DNA from: Mycolicibacterium canariasense
GTDB taxonomy: Bacteria; Actinomycetota; Actinomycetes; Mycobacteriales; Mycobacteriaceae
NCBI RefSeq assembly: GCF_002101555.1
Contig: NZ_LQOL01000036.1
Span: 1-64,000, forward strand
DNA: 64,000 nucleotides
Reading direction: 5' to 3'
Shown piece after piece: positions 48,086 to 56,877 of this stretch; within the stretch, counting starts at the first letter, position 1, and every line of letters starts with the position of its first letter. The translations under genes and the position numbers were made by a program. Below the pieces are notes generated by a model that was given only the letters and a program-made list of their open reading frames with translations, was not told the DNA's origin and did not search any database.

Positions 48086-50226
48086 GCACCGCGCCAGCCA
48101 ACTCGTGGCCGCAGCAGACTGGTCAACTCGAACTTGACGACGCCGAACCGGTGATCGCCGACATCGAACGGGTGCCTGAAGCACAGCGAGGAAATCTCTC
48201 GACCGTGGGCGACAACCGGTGGGATCTCACACCGTTGGTGCAGAAACAGACCGTGTCGGGCACGCTGAGCATCGTCTTCGATACATTCCCGCCACGCTAC
48301 GTCGCCACGGCCAAGCGATTGATCTGGGCGAGCATCAACAAGCCGACACCCGTCGAGGATCTGGAACGCTCTTCCGCCGCGCGCAGTCGGCTCGCACCAG
48401 TGACGGTGTGCACCTTCGCGCGATTCCTGCGGCAGTGGATGACGTGGTTGGCAGAGAAGGACATTCACGAGTTCAGCGCGGTCACCGACGACATCTACGA
48501 CGAATATGCCGAGCACCTCAAACGACACCGCGGCTCACGCGAGAACGTGGGCAACATGCTCTTCGCCGTCACCCGTGCCTGGCTCTACGCGCCCTACCTC
48601 GCTGAAGCTGAACGCCTCGTACGCCCACCATGGGAGAACAGCCCTATCGGACGCAACTCGGTTCTCGGCGCTGCGAACTGGTCGAGCGAAAACAAGACCA
48701 CACCCATCCATCCGCAGACGATGGCTAGCCTACTCGTGTGGGCGCTGCGTTTCGTCACCGACTTCAGCGACGACATCCTCGCCGCAAAGGCACTGAAAGC
48801 GACACCGCGCGGTATCCCGCCCAGCCTTCAAATCCTCGACCCCTATCCACGGTTTCGCGCCTATGTCCAGCAGCGGCGCCACGGATCACAGACCTTACCC
48901 GGATGGGTGAGCAGTAACAGACCGCACATACGCTCTCTGGCAAAGGGATTCATCGGCTGGCAGCTCGGTCTCTCTCCCGAAGAAACCAAGGTCATCAACA
49001 CGCAACCACTGGTCGGCAGCCTGACGCTGAGCGAGGAAGCACACCTGCCCATGCCGATCACGGGTTCCATCGATGGAACAGACTGGATCCCGGCCATCAA
49101 TTTCTACGAGGTCGAGGAGCTGTGCCGCCACCTGGCCACCGCCGCGTTTGTCGTCGTCGCTTACCTAACCGGGATGCGAGGCGAGGAGTGCCGCGCACTG
49201 GAGCGCGGCTGCTGCCGAACCCACACCGACCCCACCACCGGGCAACTCCACTACCGCATCCATGGAAGAACCTTCAAAGGCGCACTTGATAAGTCGGGCA
49301 ACGCCATACCCGCCGGCGTCGAACGAGAACAACCCTGGCTGGCCATCGCACCCGTAGCGAAAGCCGTCGCGGCGATGGAGGCACTGAACCCATCCTCGCG
49401 ACTGCTGTTCCCGATCGAGGGATTCTCACTGTGGCCCTGCACGGTCAACAACGGCAAGGCCGTCCACGCCCGCATGGTCGGCGATCGCATCCAGGACCTG
49501 ATCGCCTGGAGCAATGACGCCGCCACAAGACTCGGCCGTACGTACGAGGCGATCCCCGCCGATCCGGAGGGATCGGTGACCGTCAAGCGGTTCAGACGAA
49601 CACTGGCCTGGTTCATCTACCGCAAACCAGGCGGCCGAGTAGCCCTCGGAGTGCAGTACGGACACCTGCGCGGCTACACCACCGACGGCTACGGGTCGCG
49701 GGTCGCCAGCGGCCTACGAGATGTCTTCCCGATGGAGGAAGCCCTTGCCCGAGCCGACTACTTGGAAGACGCACACCAACGCCTCGAAAACGGTGAACAG
49801 GTCAGCGGCCCGGCCGCAGGCCGATACACCCAGGCCATCCACCTGTTCGAGAGGCAATTCCGCGGCCGCTACATGAGCACCAAGCAGGCGGCCGCACTCC
49901 GCGCCAACCCCAAACTACGCATCTACGACAACCCGCAACAGTTCGTCACCTGCTGCTATGACCAGTCCAAGGCGCTATGTCACCCCGACCGACAGGTCAC
50001 GGCAAGCCAGCACCGCTCACCTGATGTCTCACACTGCCAACCCGGATGCGGCAACATCGCCCGAACTGACCAGAACATCGCTCAGATCCGGGACGCCATC
50101 ACGCAGTACCAGGACGAGATCGACTCTCCCACAACGCCGATACCACTACGCGGCCGGCTCGAACAACGCATCACTGCCCTTCAAGCCATCGTCGACGAAC
50201 ATCAAAACAATGGGAAGTCGCGATGA
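48082..50226 (+). CDS. Tyrosine recombinase C, large with Cys-rich tail
   Basis: A 714-residue protein from GTG 48082. Catalytic residues are AYLTGMRGEECRALERG (Arg), KRFRRTLAWFIY (R-x-x-R-type box without the His) and YGHLRGYTTDGYGSR (His and Tyr). After the catalytic domain a C-terminal segment with CCYDQSKALCHPD...SHCQPGCGNI forms a probable zinc-binding element, followed by a coiled-coil end. Overlaps the TnpC-like gene by 4 bases, so the four genes are translated together. Confidence 0.8.
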   Translation: MSTAPANSWPQQTGQLELDDAEPVIADIERVPEAQRGNLSTVGDNRWDLTPLVQKQTVSGTLSIVFDTFPPRYVATAKRLIWASINKPTPVEDLERSSAARSRLAPVTVCTFARFLRQWMTWLAEKDIHEFSAVTDDIYDEYAEHLKRHRGSRENVGNMLFAVTRAWLYAPYLAEAERLVRPPWENSPIGRNSVLGAANWSSENKTTPIHPQTMASLLVWALRFVTDFSDDILAAKALKATPRGIPPSLQILDPYPRFRAYVQQRRHGSQTLPGWVSSNRPHIRSLAKGFIGWQLGLSPEETKVINTQPLVGSLTLSEEAHLPMPITGSIDGTDWIPAINFYEVEELCRHLATAAFVVVAYLTGMRGEECRALERGCCRTHTDPTTGQLHYRIHGRTFKGALDKSGNAIPAGVEREQPWLAIAPVAKAVAAMEALNPSSRLLFPIEGFSLWPCTVNNGKAVHARMVGDRIQDLIAWSNDAATRLGRTYEAIPADPEGSVTVKRFRRTLAWFIYRKPGGRVALGVQYGHLRGYTTDGYGSRVASGLRDVFPMEEALARADYLEDAHQRLENGEQVSGPAAGRYTQAIHLFERQFRGRYMSTKQAAALRANPKLRIYDNPQQFVTCCYDQSKALCHPDRQVTASQHRSPDVSHCQPGCGNIARTDQNIAQIRDAITQYQDEIDSPTTPIPLRGRLEQRITALQAIVDEHQNNGKSR

Positions 50227-50636
50227 CCGATCACGCTGACGAGCATGTGCGCCGCGTGATCCGCGACGCGATGGACCGACTCATCGACGGCAAACCACTG
50301 CACTCCGACGGCAAGCTCACCGTGAAGTCCCTTGCCGAGGAGGCACGTGTCAAACGGTGGGTGCTTACGCACCGGCACACCGACCTCCAGGACGAGTTTC
50401 GTGCCCGGATCACCAGCACCAACGCGGAGCCGCCGATCCTGCAGGTGCTCCGCGAAGAGAAATCTGACGCCGCGAAGAAGGTGAGGGAACTGACCGCCAA
50501 CGTCACCGCTCTCACCGCCACGATCCATCAACTCGAACGAATCATTGACGTACTGGCACTCGAGAACCATGAGCTGCGATTGAATCGGACCCAAACTGAC
50601 AAAATCGTTCCGCTGCGGGCAGGAGGGAAGGGATAG
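50223..50636 (+). CDS. TnpC/DUF6262-like accessory protein
   Basis: A 137-residue protein with a small HTH-like part (LTVKSLAEEARVKRWVLTHR) and a C-terminal coiled coil (KKVRELTANVTALTATIHQL, then ERIIDVLALENHELRL). This architecture follows tyrosine-recombinase genes in Tn554-like elements and in actinobacterial islands (DUF6262). It is thought to help the recombinases by DNA binding; here it overlaps recombinase C by 4 bases. Confidence 0.65.
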   Translation: MTDHADEHVRRVIRDAMDRLIDGKPLHSDGKLTVKSLAEEARVKRWVLTHRHTDLQDEFRARITSTNAEPPILQVLREEKSDAAKKVRELTANVTALTATIHQLERIIDVLALENHELRLNRTQTDKIVPLRAGGKG

Positions 50637-50723
50637 CCCGCCGTGAAGTGACCGCCTGCAGCAGTGACAGGGTTGCGGCGGATTTGCGTCCAGATCACTC
50701 AGACTTCGAGGACATGACCACCA

Positions 50724-53700
50724 GTGCCGAACCTCTTTGACAACCTCAGCGACGACACACGCTTGAAGGACGCACTGCGCGTCTCGCTCAAGGACTTCGA
50801 CACGGTCGACGTGGCGACCGGCTACCTCGATTTGCGCGGTTGGTCAACCATGGCCGACATCGTCGACACAAAGGCTCGAACAGGTGCAGAGCCTGTTGCT
50901 CGGGTACTCATTGGGATGGTCGCGCCAGCGGACTCGCAGGAAATCCTCGACGGCCTGCAGCGCGAGGTTCAGCCCCCGGGCTACGGGGCAGATATACACG
51001 ACCGGGAGAAGGCACTTGCCCGCCGCGACCAGCTCGTTAAGCATCTACGGAACCAGCTGATGCGTGGGCTGGCCACCGTCGAAGGACAGCGGACCCTCCA
51101 GGCGCTGAAGCGGCAGTTGGAGGACGGCGCAGTGCAGATGAAGGTCTTCACCGAGAAGCCACTGCACGGAAAGACCTACCTGTTTCACGCCCCGGGAAAG
51201 AGCCACGGCTCACGATGGGCTTACGTCGGGTCGTCGAACCTCACTCACGCCGGATTGACGACGAATCTAGAGCTGAACATCGATGTCCAAGACTCCGACG
51301 CCAACAGCAAGATCGCCGAGTGGTTCGAAGCACGGTGGACCGACCGGTTCTCGCTGCCTATCACCGCTGAGATCATCCAGCTGATCTCCGAATCGTGGGC
51401 GGCTGGCGTACAGCCCACCCCATTTGAGGTCTATCTCAAGGTCTGCCACGCACTGTCCCAAGATGCCCGGGATGGACTCGGCTACGTCTTGCCCACATCG
51501 ATGCAGAACCTGCTGCTCGACTATCAGGAGAGTGCAGTCCGCACGCTCGCTCGACGCATTGTTCGCCGAGGCGGAACTATGCTGGGCGACGTTGTTGGTC
51601 TCGGCAAGACGCTGACGGCCATCGCGACTGCGTTGATGCTCCAGTCCGCCGAGGACTATTCGACGCTGGTGTTGTGTCCGAAGAATCTCGAACTCATGTG
51701 GACCAAGCACCTCGACAAGTATGAGATCAACGGGCGTGTGGTCCCGTACTCGATGGCCGACAGAGTGCTTCCTGAGCTCAAACGATTCAATCTGGTCATC
51801 TGCGATGAGTCGCACAACCTGCGCAACAGCAGCACCATTGCCTACGAAGCCATCCACGAGTACATCCGCCGCAACAGCTCCAAGGTGTTGCTTCTTACCG
51901 CAACCCCCTACAACCTCGCGTTCCAGGACGTCGCCAGCCAGATCGCGCTGTATATCGATGACGACGAAGACCTCGGCATCGTCCCCACAGCAGCACTCGC
52001 CGCAGAGCCCGGGCTCCGCGACAAAGTCGACGGGAAGATCAACACACTCGCCGCCTTCCGACGCTCCGACCACGCAGAGGACTGGCGCCGGCTGATGAGC
52101 GACCACCTTGTGCGGCGAACCCGCAGCTTCATCAAGCGAACGGCGAAGACAGAACCTGTCACCCTGCCCGACGGAACCACCGAGCAACAGCCGTACCTCC
52201 AGTTTGCGAACGGTGAGAAGTTCCACTTCCCAACCCGGATCGCCCGCCCGCTTAGCCACGACTTCGCCGACGACGATCCCGCAAGACTCATGGAAGACAA
52301 CGACACGCTCAACGCCGTGAGCACTTTGGCGCTGCCACGCTACCGGCTAGCCGACTACGACAACCCACGCGCACCGCACACAGACTCAGACACGAAGGTC
52401 CTCGATGACATTCGCTCCGGGCGTGGAAACGTCAGCGGGTTTGTCCGCACCGGATTGTTCAAGCGGTTGTCCTCGTCCGGGCACTCGTTCATCGTGTCGT
52501 TGCAGCGCCAACGGGCACGCAACGAGCTGTTCCTGCATGCGATCGACAACGAGCTCCCCATCCCCATTGGGTCGTTCACCGACAAGCAGTTCGCGGTCAG
52601 CGATGAAGACGTCGAGGATGACCCAACACCGCACGGCTCGCTCGCAAGCCGCTACGAGGAGCTCCGCAAAAACCTCCCGGCAAAGACGAAATGGGTCAAC
52701 TCCACAGTCTTCAAGACGACGCTGCGCAAGGATCTCGAACGCGACAACCAGATGCTCACGACGATGCTCGATCGGTTTGGCAGCTGGGACTCGACCCGAG
52801 ACTCCAAAATCAACGCATTGGTCGACCTGCTCCGCAACGACCACCCCGGCGAGAAGGTTCTCGTTTTCACCGAGTACGTGGATACTGCCGAATACGTTGC
52901 CCAAGCACTACAGGAAGCCACCGTGGAAAAGGTTGCCGTAGTCTCAGGAAACACCGACGACCCCGCCGATATTGCCCGCCGATTCTCACCGCACTCCAAC
53001 CGGATCCCAGGGCAGGAAGAACTTCCTGAAGTAGACCCAGCGGACCCCATCGACGTGCTCGTCGCGACCGACGTGCTCTCCGAAGGCCAAAATCTCCAGG
53101 ACTCCCACATCGTCGTCAACTACGACCTGCCGTGGGCGATCATCCGACTCATCCAACGTGCCGGCCGTGTCGACCGCGTCGGCCAGAAGTCAGACCAAGT
53201 CTTCGTCTACCTCATCAGCCACGAGAACGTTGAAGCCCAGATCAACCTCCGACAGCGCATCCGCGCACGGCTGGGTGCCGCGGCCGAGGCATTCGGTGCC
53301 GACGAACAGTTCTTCGGCGGAGACACCGAAATCAAGATCCTCGACGACTTCTACAAGGGCAAGGTGAGCGACGATGCTGACGAAGCCGACAACGAGGCCG
53401 ATGCCGTCAGCGAGGCATGGGTCGTCTGGTCCAACGCACAGACCAAACACCCGCAGATCGCCAAAAAGGTTCTCGGCATGCAAGACATGGTCCACAGTAC
53501 CCGCGAGCAATACATCGACGAGAACGCTGGCAGCGTCACGTGCTTTGTCAGTACGGAGTCCGGCGTCGACGCATTCGCTGCTTCGACCACGAACCCCGAC
53601 GGCTCAACCGCAGAGAGACTACTCACGCCACTGGAAGCGATGCGCACCTTCCGTGCCCAAATCGACACGCTGACAGCGGAACTCCGGCCCGATCATTTCG

Positions 53701-54026
53701 ACCGGCAAACGGCACTCGTCCACGGGCCCCTCACGATTGAGGCGATCGCGGCCGGAAATCTCAAAGGAATCCGAAAGTGGGTGTGGGAACGCCTCGCTGG
53801 AACATTGTTCGCCCAGAAGGCAACTGACGCGCTTAACGCGCTACACGCACAGCCGCTCACCGAGCACGCAACAATGCGGCTCAGCCAGGCCCGCCGAAAC
53901 CGCTACAGCGTCGACGACATCGCTGACCTACTCAACCAGCTCCATGAAGAAGACCGCCTGGTCATCAAGTCATCGGAGACCGACAACATCAAACTAGTCT
54001 GCTCGATCGGAGTACGTGAAGCATGA
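50724..54026 (+). CDS. PLD nuclease-SNF2 helicase fusion, putative defence protein
   Basis: An 1100-residue protein from GTG 50724. Residues about 1-210 are a phospholipase-D-like nuclease domain with HGKTYLF and GSSNLTHAGLTTNLEL (H-x-K...N...E). Residues about 250-850 are an SNF2/DEAD helicase: GDVVGLGKTLTA (Walker A), VICDESHNLRN, LLTATPYN, VLVFTEYVD, and VATDVLSEGQNLQ with QRAGRVDRVGQ. Helicase plus PLD nuclease plus an adjacent methylase is a restriction-like combination, with parts like DISARM (DrmD helicase, DrmC PLD) but without DrmA/B. Overlaps the methylase gene by 4 bases. Confidence 0.85.
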   Translation: MPNLFDNLSDDTRLKDALRVSLKDFDTVDVATGYLDLRGWSTMADIVDTKARTGAEPVARVLIGMVAPADSQEILDGLQREVQPPGYGADIHDREKALARRDQLVKHLRNQLMRGLATVEGQRTLQALKRQLEDGAVQMKVFTEKPLHGKTYLFHAPGKSHGSRWAYVGSSNLTHAGLTTNLELNIDVQDSDANSKIAEWFEARWTDRFSLPITAEIIQLISESWAAGVQPTPFEVYLKVCHALSQDARDGLGYVLPTSMQNLLLDYQESAVRTLARRIVRRGGTMLGDVVGLGKTLTAIATALMLQSAEDYSTLVLCPKNLELMWTKHLDKYEINGRVVPYSMADRVLPELKRFNLVICDESHNLRNSSTIAYEAIHEYIRRNSSKVLLLTATPYNLAFQDVASQIALYIDDDEDLGIVPTAALAAEPGLRDKVDGKINTLAAFRRSDHAEDWRRLMSDHLVRRTRSFIKRTAKTEPVTLPDGTTEQQPYLQFANGEKFHFPTRIARPLSHDFADDDPARLMEDNDTLNAVSTLALPRYRLADYDNPRAPHTDSDTKVLDDIRSGRGNVSGFVRTGLFKRLSSSGHSFIVSLQRQRARNELFLHAIDNELPIPIGSFTDKQFAVSDEDVEDDPTPHGSLASRYEELRKNLPAKTKWVNSTVFKTTLRKDLERDNQMLTTMLDRFGSWDSTRDSKINALVDLLRNDHPGEKVLVFTEYVDTAEYVAQALQEATVEKVAVVSGNTDDPADIARRFSPHSNRIPGQEELPEVDPADPIDVLVATDVLSEGQNLQDSHIVVNYDLPWAIIRLIQRAGRVDRVGQKSDQVFVYLISHENVEAQINLRQRIRARLGAAAEAFGADEQFFGGDTEIKILDDFYKGKVSDDADEADNEADAVSEAWVVWSNAQTKHPQIAKKVLGMQDMVHSTREQYIDENAGSVTCFVSTESGVDAFAASTTNPDGSTAERLLTPLEAMRTFRAQIDTLTAELRPDHFDRQTALVHGPLTIEAIAAGNLKGIRKWVWERLAGTLFAQKATDALNALHAQPLTEHATMRLSQARRNRYSVDDIADLLNQLHEEDRLVIKSSETDNIKLVCSIGVREA

Positions 54027-56818
54027 CCGACAGCCCATTGAGCCTTGTAGAGGAGCACCTCTACCAAGAACTCTTCTTGCACCAGCTGAACTGGAGTGCG
54101 CCAGATTCCCCGCCGATCAGGTACACCGCCGAAGATGGGCAGACCTACACCGCCACCAATATCTCGTCCTACAAAGGCCTTCGCGTCTGGGTTTGCAACG
54201 ACAAGCCCGGTTCCAAGATCGAAGCTGAACTCGACCGCTTGATCGCGAAGACGACCACAGACCGAGTGGTCATCTTCCACAACGACGACGAGCAGGTCTG
54301 GCGGTGGCCGGCTCGTCGCACCAAGGACAACACGACATCAACCAGGCTGACGAGCCATCGGCACCGCAACGGCCGAGCCAACCCCAACTTCGCTGCCAGA
54401 CTCGACGTCATCCGCTTGCCGATCGATATCGTGCTCGACGCCAATACCGTACTGACGAAGGTCCGAGAGGCGTTCGATGTCGAAGCACGCAACGAAAGCA
54501 AGCGAGCTTCAAAACTCATGGCACGCATGTACTCTGCGCTCGAAGCTGCTTACCCGGCTTCATATGATGCCGCAAAGCGCGACCACGAGATCTCTGTCAT
54601 CCTCGCCCGAATTCTGTTCTTGATGTTCGGCGATGACACCGAAATGTGGGAGAACCAGCAGGGGGAACCGGCACCCGACGCCTTCCTTGAGTTCATTCAC
54701 ATGCAGACCCCCACAGACGGATCCACACTTGGAGAACAACTCACCGATCTGTTTGAAGCCCTCGACAAGCCCGGTGGCGCCGCGTCGAGTGGAATAGACG
54801 CGGTCCTGCCCTATATCAACGGCGGTCTCTTCCGAGAGAAGATCACACTGCCGGTGCTCAGCAAGGACTTCCGCGAAGCGGTGCTCGATGCCTGTGTGGT
54901 CGACTGGTCCACAATCAGCCCAGCGATCTTCGGATCGATGTTCCAATCGGTTCGCGACGCACAGACTCGGCGCGAACTCGGCGAGCACTACACGTCCGAG
55001 GAAAACATCCTCAAGACCCTCAACCCGCTATTCCTCGACGAGCTCCGCGCTGAGTTCGACCGGGCCCGAACCATGAAAGACGAAAAGGGTGTTCTCACAA
55101 GGCTTTGGAAACGACTTGGTGACATCCGGTACATGGATCCCGCCTGTGGCTGCGGAAACTTCATCATCGTTGCCTTCCGTGAACTGCGCGACCTTGAGCT
55201 GCGCATCATGGAACGGCTGCAGGAACTGACTGGAGCCTCCCAGCTTGCCTTCGACCCAACCCTCGCACTGAAGGTCACGCTCGACCACTTCTACGGAATC
55301 GAAATCGATGAGTGGCCAGCACGAATCGCGGAAACCGCGATGTTCCTAGTGGACCGACAATGCGACCTCAAGCTCAAGGAACGTTTCGGCGAGGCACCAC
55401 AACGACTACCGATTCAGACCCAGGCGAACATAACCGTAGGGAATGCACTTCGAGTGCAGTGGCAAGACGTGTGCACCACCTCTGAGGCGGTGATCCTCGC
55501 AGGCAACCCGCCTTACGGTGGCCGCGGTGAACGCAGCGCCGAGCAAACCAATGACCTGCGAACCGTGTGGGGAGACGATTATCAAATCAATCTCGACTAT
55601 GTCACCGCATGGTTCGTGAAGACGGTCGAATACTTCGGCAAGATCAACGGACGATGGGCGTTCGTGGCGACAAGCTCAATCAGCCAGGGCGAGCCGGTAG
55701 CTCGACTCTGGCGCCCCATCCTTAACGCAGGGTGGCGATGCCGCTTTGCCTACAAGTCGTTGCTGTGGGAATCGGAAGCGTCCGGGGGCGCCGGGGTCCA
55801 TGTGTCCATCGTCGGATTCGACCGCGCTACCTCGCCTCAACCGGTGCTGTGGACATACCCGGACGGTGGTCATGGCCAGCCCGAGAGACGCGATACCGCC
55901 AACATCAACCCCTATTTATTCGACGGGCCAACCATTTTCGTCGACTCACGCCGGACCCCATTGTGCGCGCAGTTGCCTGCTGCCAGTTTCGGCAGCATGC
56001 CCAACGACGGAGGAAACCTCCTGGTCGAAACCGAAGAATATGATGTAGTGGCCGCGGACCCCGTCGCTGCGAAGTATCTGCGGCGCTTTATCGGCGCCGG
56101 CGAGCTGATCCACAACCGGAAACGATGGTGCCTCTGGCTACGTGACGCTACGCCGGAAGACCTGGCCATCAGCCCAGTTCTAACCGACCGTCTTGCAGCC
56201 GTGCAGGCGCACCGTAGCGGCAGTGACAGCCCCACGACGAGTACGCGCAATCACCCGTCACACTTATTTGGTCAGATTGCCCAACCATCCACTTCGTACC
56301 TCGCAGTCCCCGCTCACGTAAGCGAGCGACGCCGTTTCTACCCGGCCGCACGGTTCGACGCCGACGTGATCTGCGGGAATGCCAATTTCCTCATCCCTGA
56401 CCCGGATGGATTTGCCCTTGCCGTCATCTCCTCCAGCATGTTCATCGTCTGGCAGAAAGCAATCGGCGGACGCATCCGTAACGACCTACGGTTCTCAAAA
56501 ACCTACACTTACTACACCTTCCCCCTCCCACGGCTCTCCGATACGCAATACGAAGCCGCATGCGCCGCCGCGCAACATCTCCTCACAGTTCGTGCCGCAC
56601 ACGGAGGTGCATCGCTGGCCGACCTTTACACGGTCGACGCGATTCCCGAAGATGTCGTCGAAGCTCATCTGAGCATCGATGCGGTAATTGATCAGGCCTA
56701 CGCTCCCGACCAATTCGATACCGAACTGGACCGACAGGATGCACTGTTCAGCCGGTACTTAGCACTCACGGCTACATCTGCCCAGCCGACGCGCCAACGT
56801 CGAAGGAAGCGAGTGTAG
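54023..56818 (+). CDS. N6-adenine DNA methyltransferase, Eco57I-like
   Basis: A 931-residue protein with an N-terminal helical region, SAM-binding motif I YMDPACGCGNFII (about residues 370-383) and catalytic motif IV AGNPPYGG (about 492-499). Long methylases of this kind carry their own target-recognition region in the C-terminal third and lack a nuclease. It should methylate adenine to mark self DNA for the partner PLD-helicase, which overlaps its start. Its NPPY codons resemble the hsdM target where this element inserted. Confidence 0.85.
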   Translation: MTDSPLSLVEEHLYQELFLHQLNWSAPDSPPIRYTAEDGQTYTATNISSYKGLRVWVCNDKPGSKIEAELDRLIAKTTTDRVVIFHNDDEQVWRWPARRTKDNTTSTRLTSHRHRNGRANPNFAARLDVIRLPIDIVLDANTVLTKVREAFDVEARNESKRASKLMARMYSALEAAYPASYDAAKRDHEISVILARILFLMFGDDTEMWENQQGEPAPDAFLEFIHMQTPTDGSTLGEQLTDLFEALDKPGGAASSGIDAVLPYINGGLFREKITLPVLSKDFREAVLDACVVDWSTISPAIFGSMFQSVRDAQTRRELGEHYTSEENILKTLNPLFLDELRAEFDRARTMKDEKGVLTRLWKRLGDIRYMDPACGCGNFIIVAFRELRDLELRIMERLQELTGASQLAFDPTLALKVTLDHFYGIEIDEWPARIAETAMFLVDRQCDLKLKERFGEAPQRLPIQTQANITVGNALRVQWQDVCTTSEAVILAGNPPYGGRGERSAEQTNDLRTVWGDDYQINLDYVTAWFVKTVEYFGKINGRWAFVATSSISQGEPVARLWRPILNAGWRCRFAYKSLLWESEASGGAGVHVSIVGFDRATSPQPVLWTYPDGGHGQPERRDTANINPYLFDGPTIFVDSRRTPLCAQLPAASFGSMPNDGGNLLVETEEYDVVAADPVAAKYLRRFIGAGELIHNRKRWCLWLRDATPEDLAISPVLTDRLAAVQAHRSGSDSPTTSTRNHPSHLFGQIAQPSTSYLAVPAHVSERRRFYPAARFDADVICGNANFLIPDPDGFALAVISSSMFIVWQKAIGGRIRNDLRFSKTYTYYTFPLPRLSDTQYEAACAAAQHLLTVRAAHGGASLADLYTVDAIPEDVVEAHLSIDAVIDQAYAPDQFDTELDRQDALFSRYLALTATSAQPTRQRRRKRV

Positions 56819-56877
56819 GTGGGGCGCTGGGCAACCCTTGGGCCGAGTGTCCGTATGCCGGATGATTGGCCATATCG

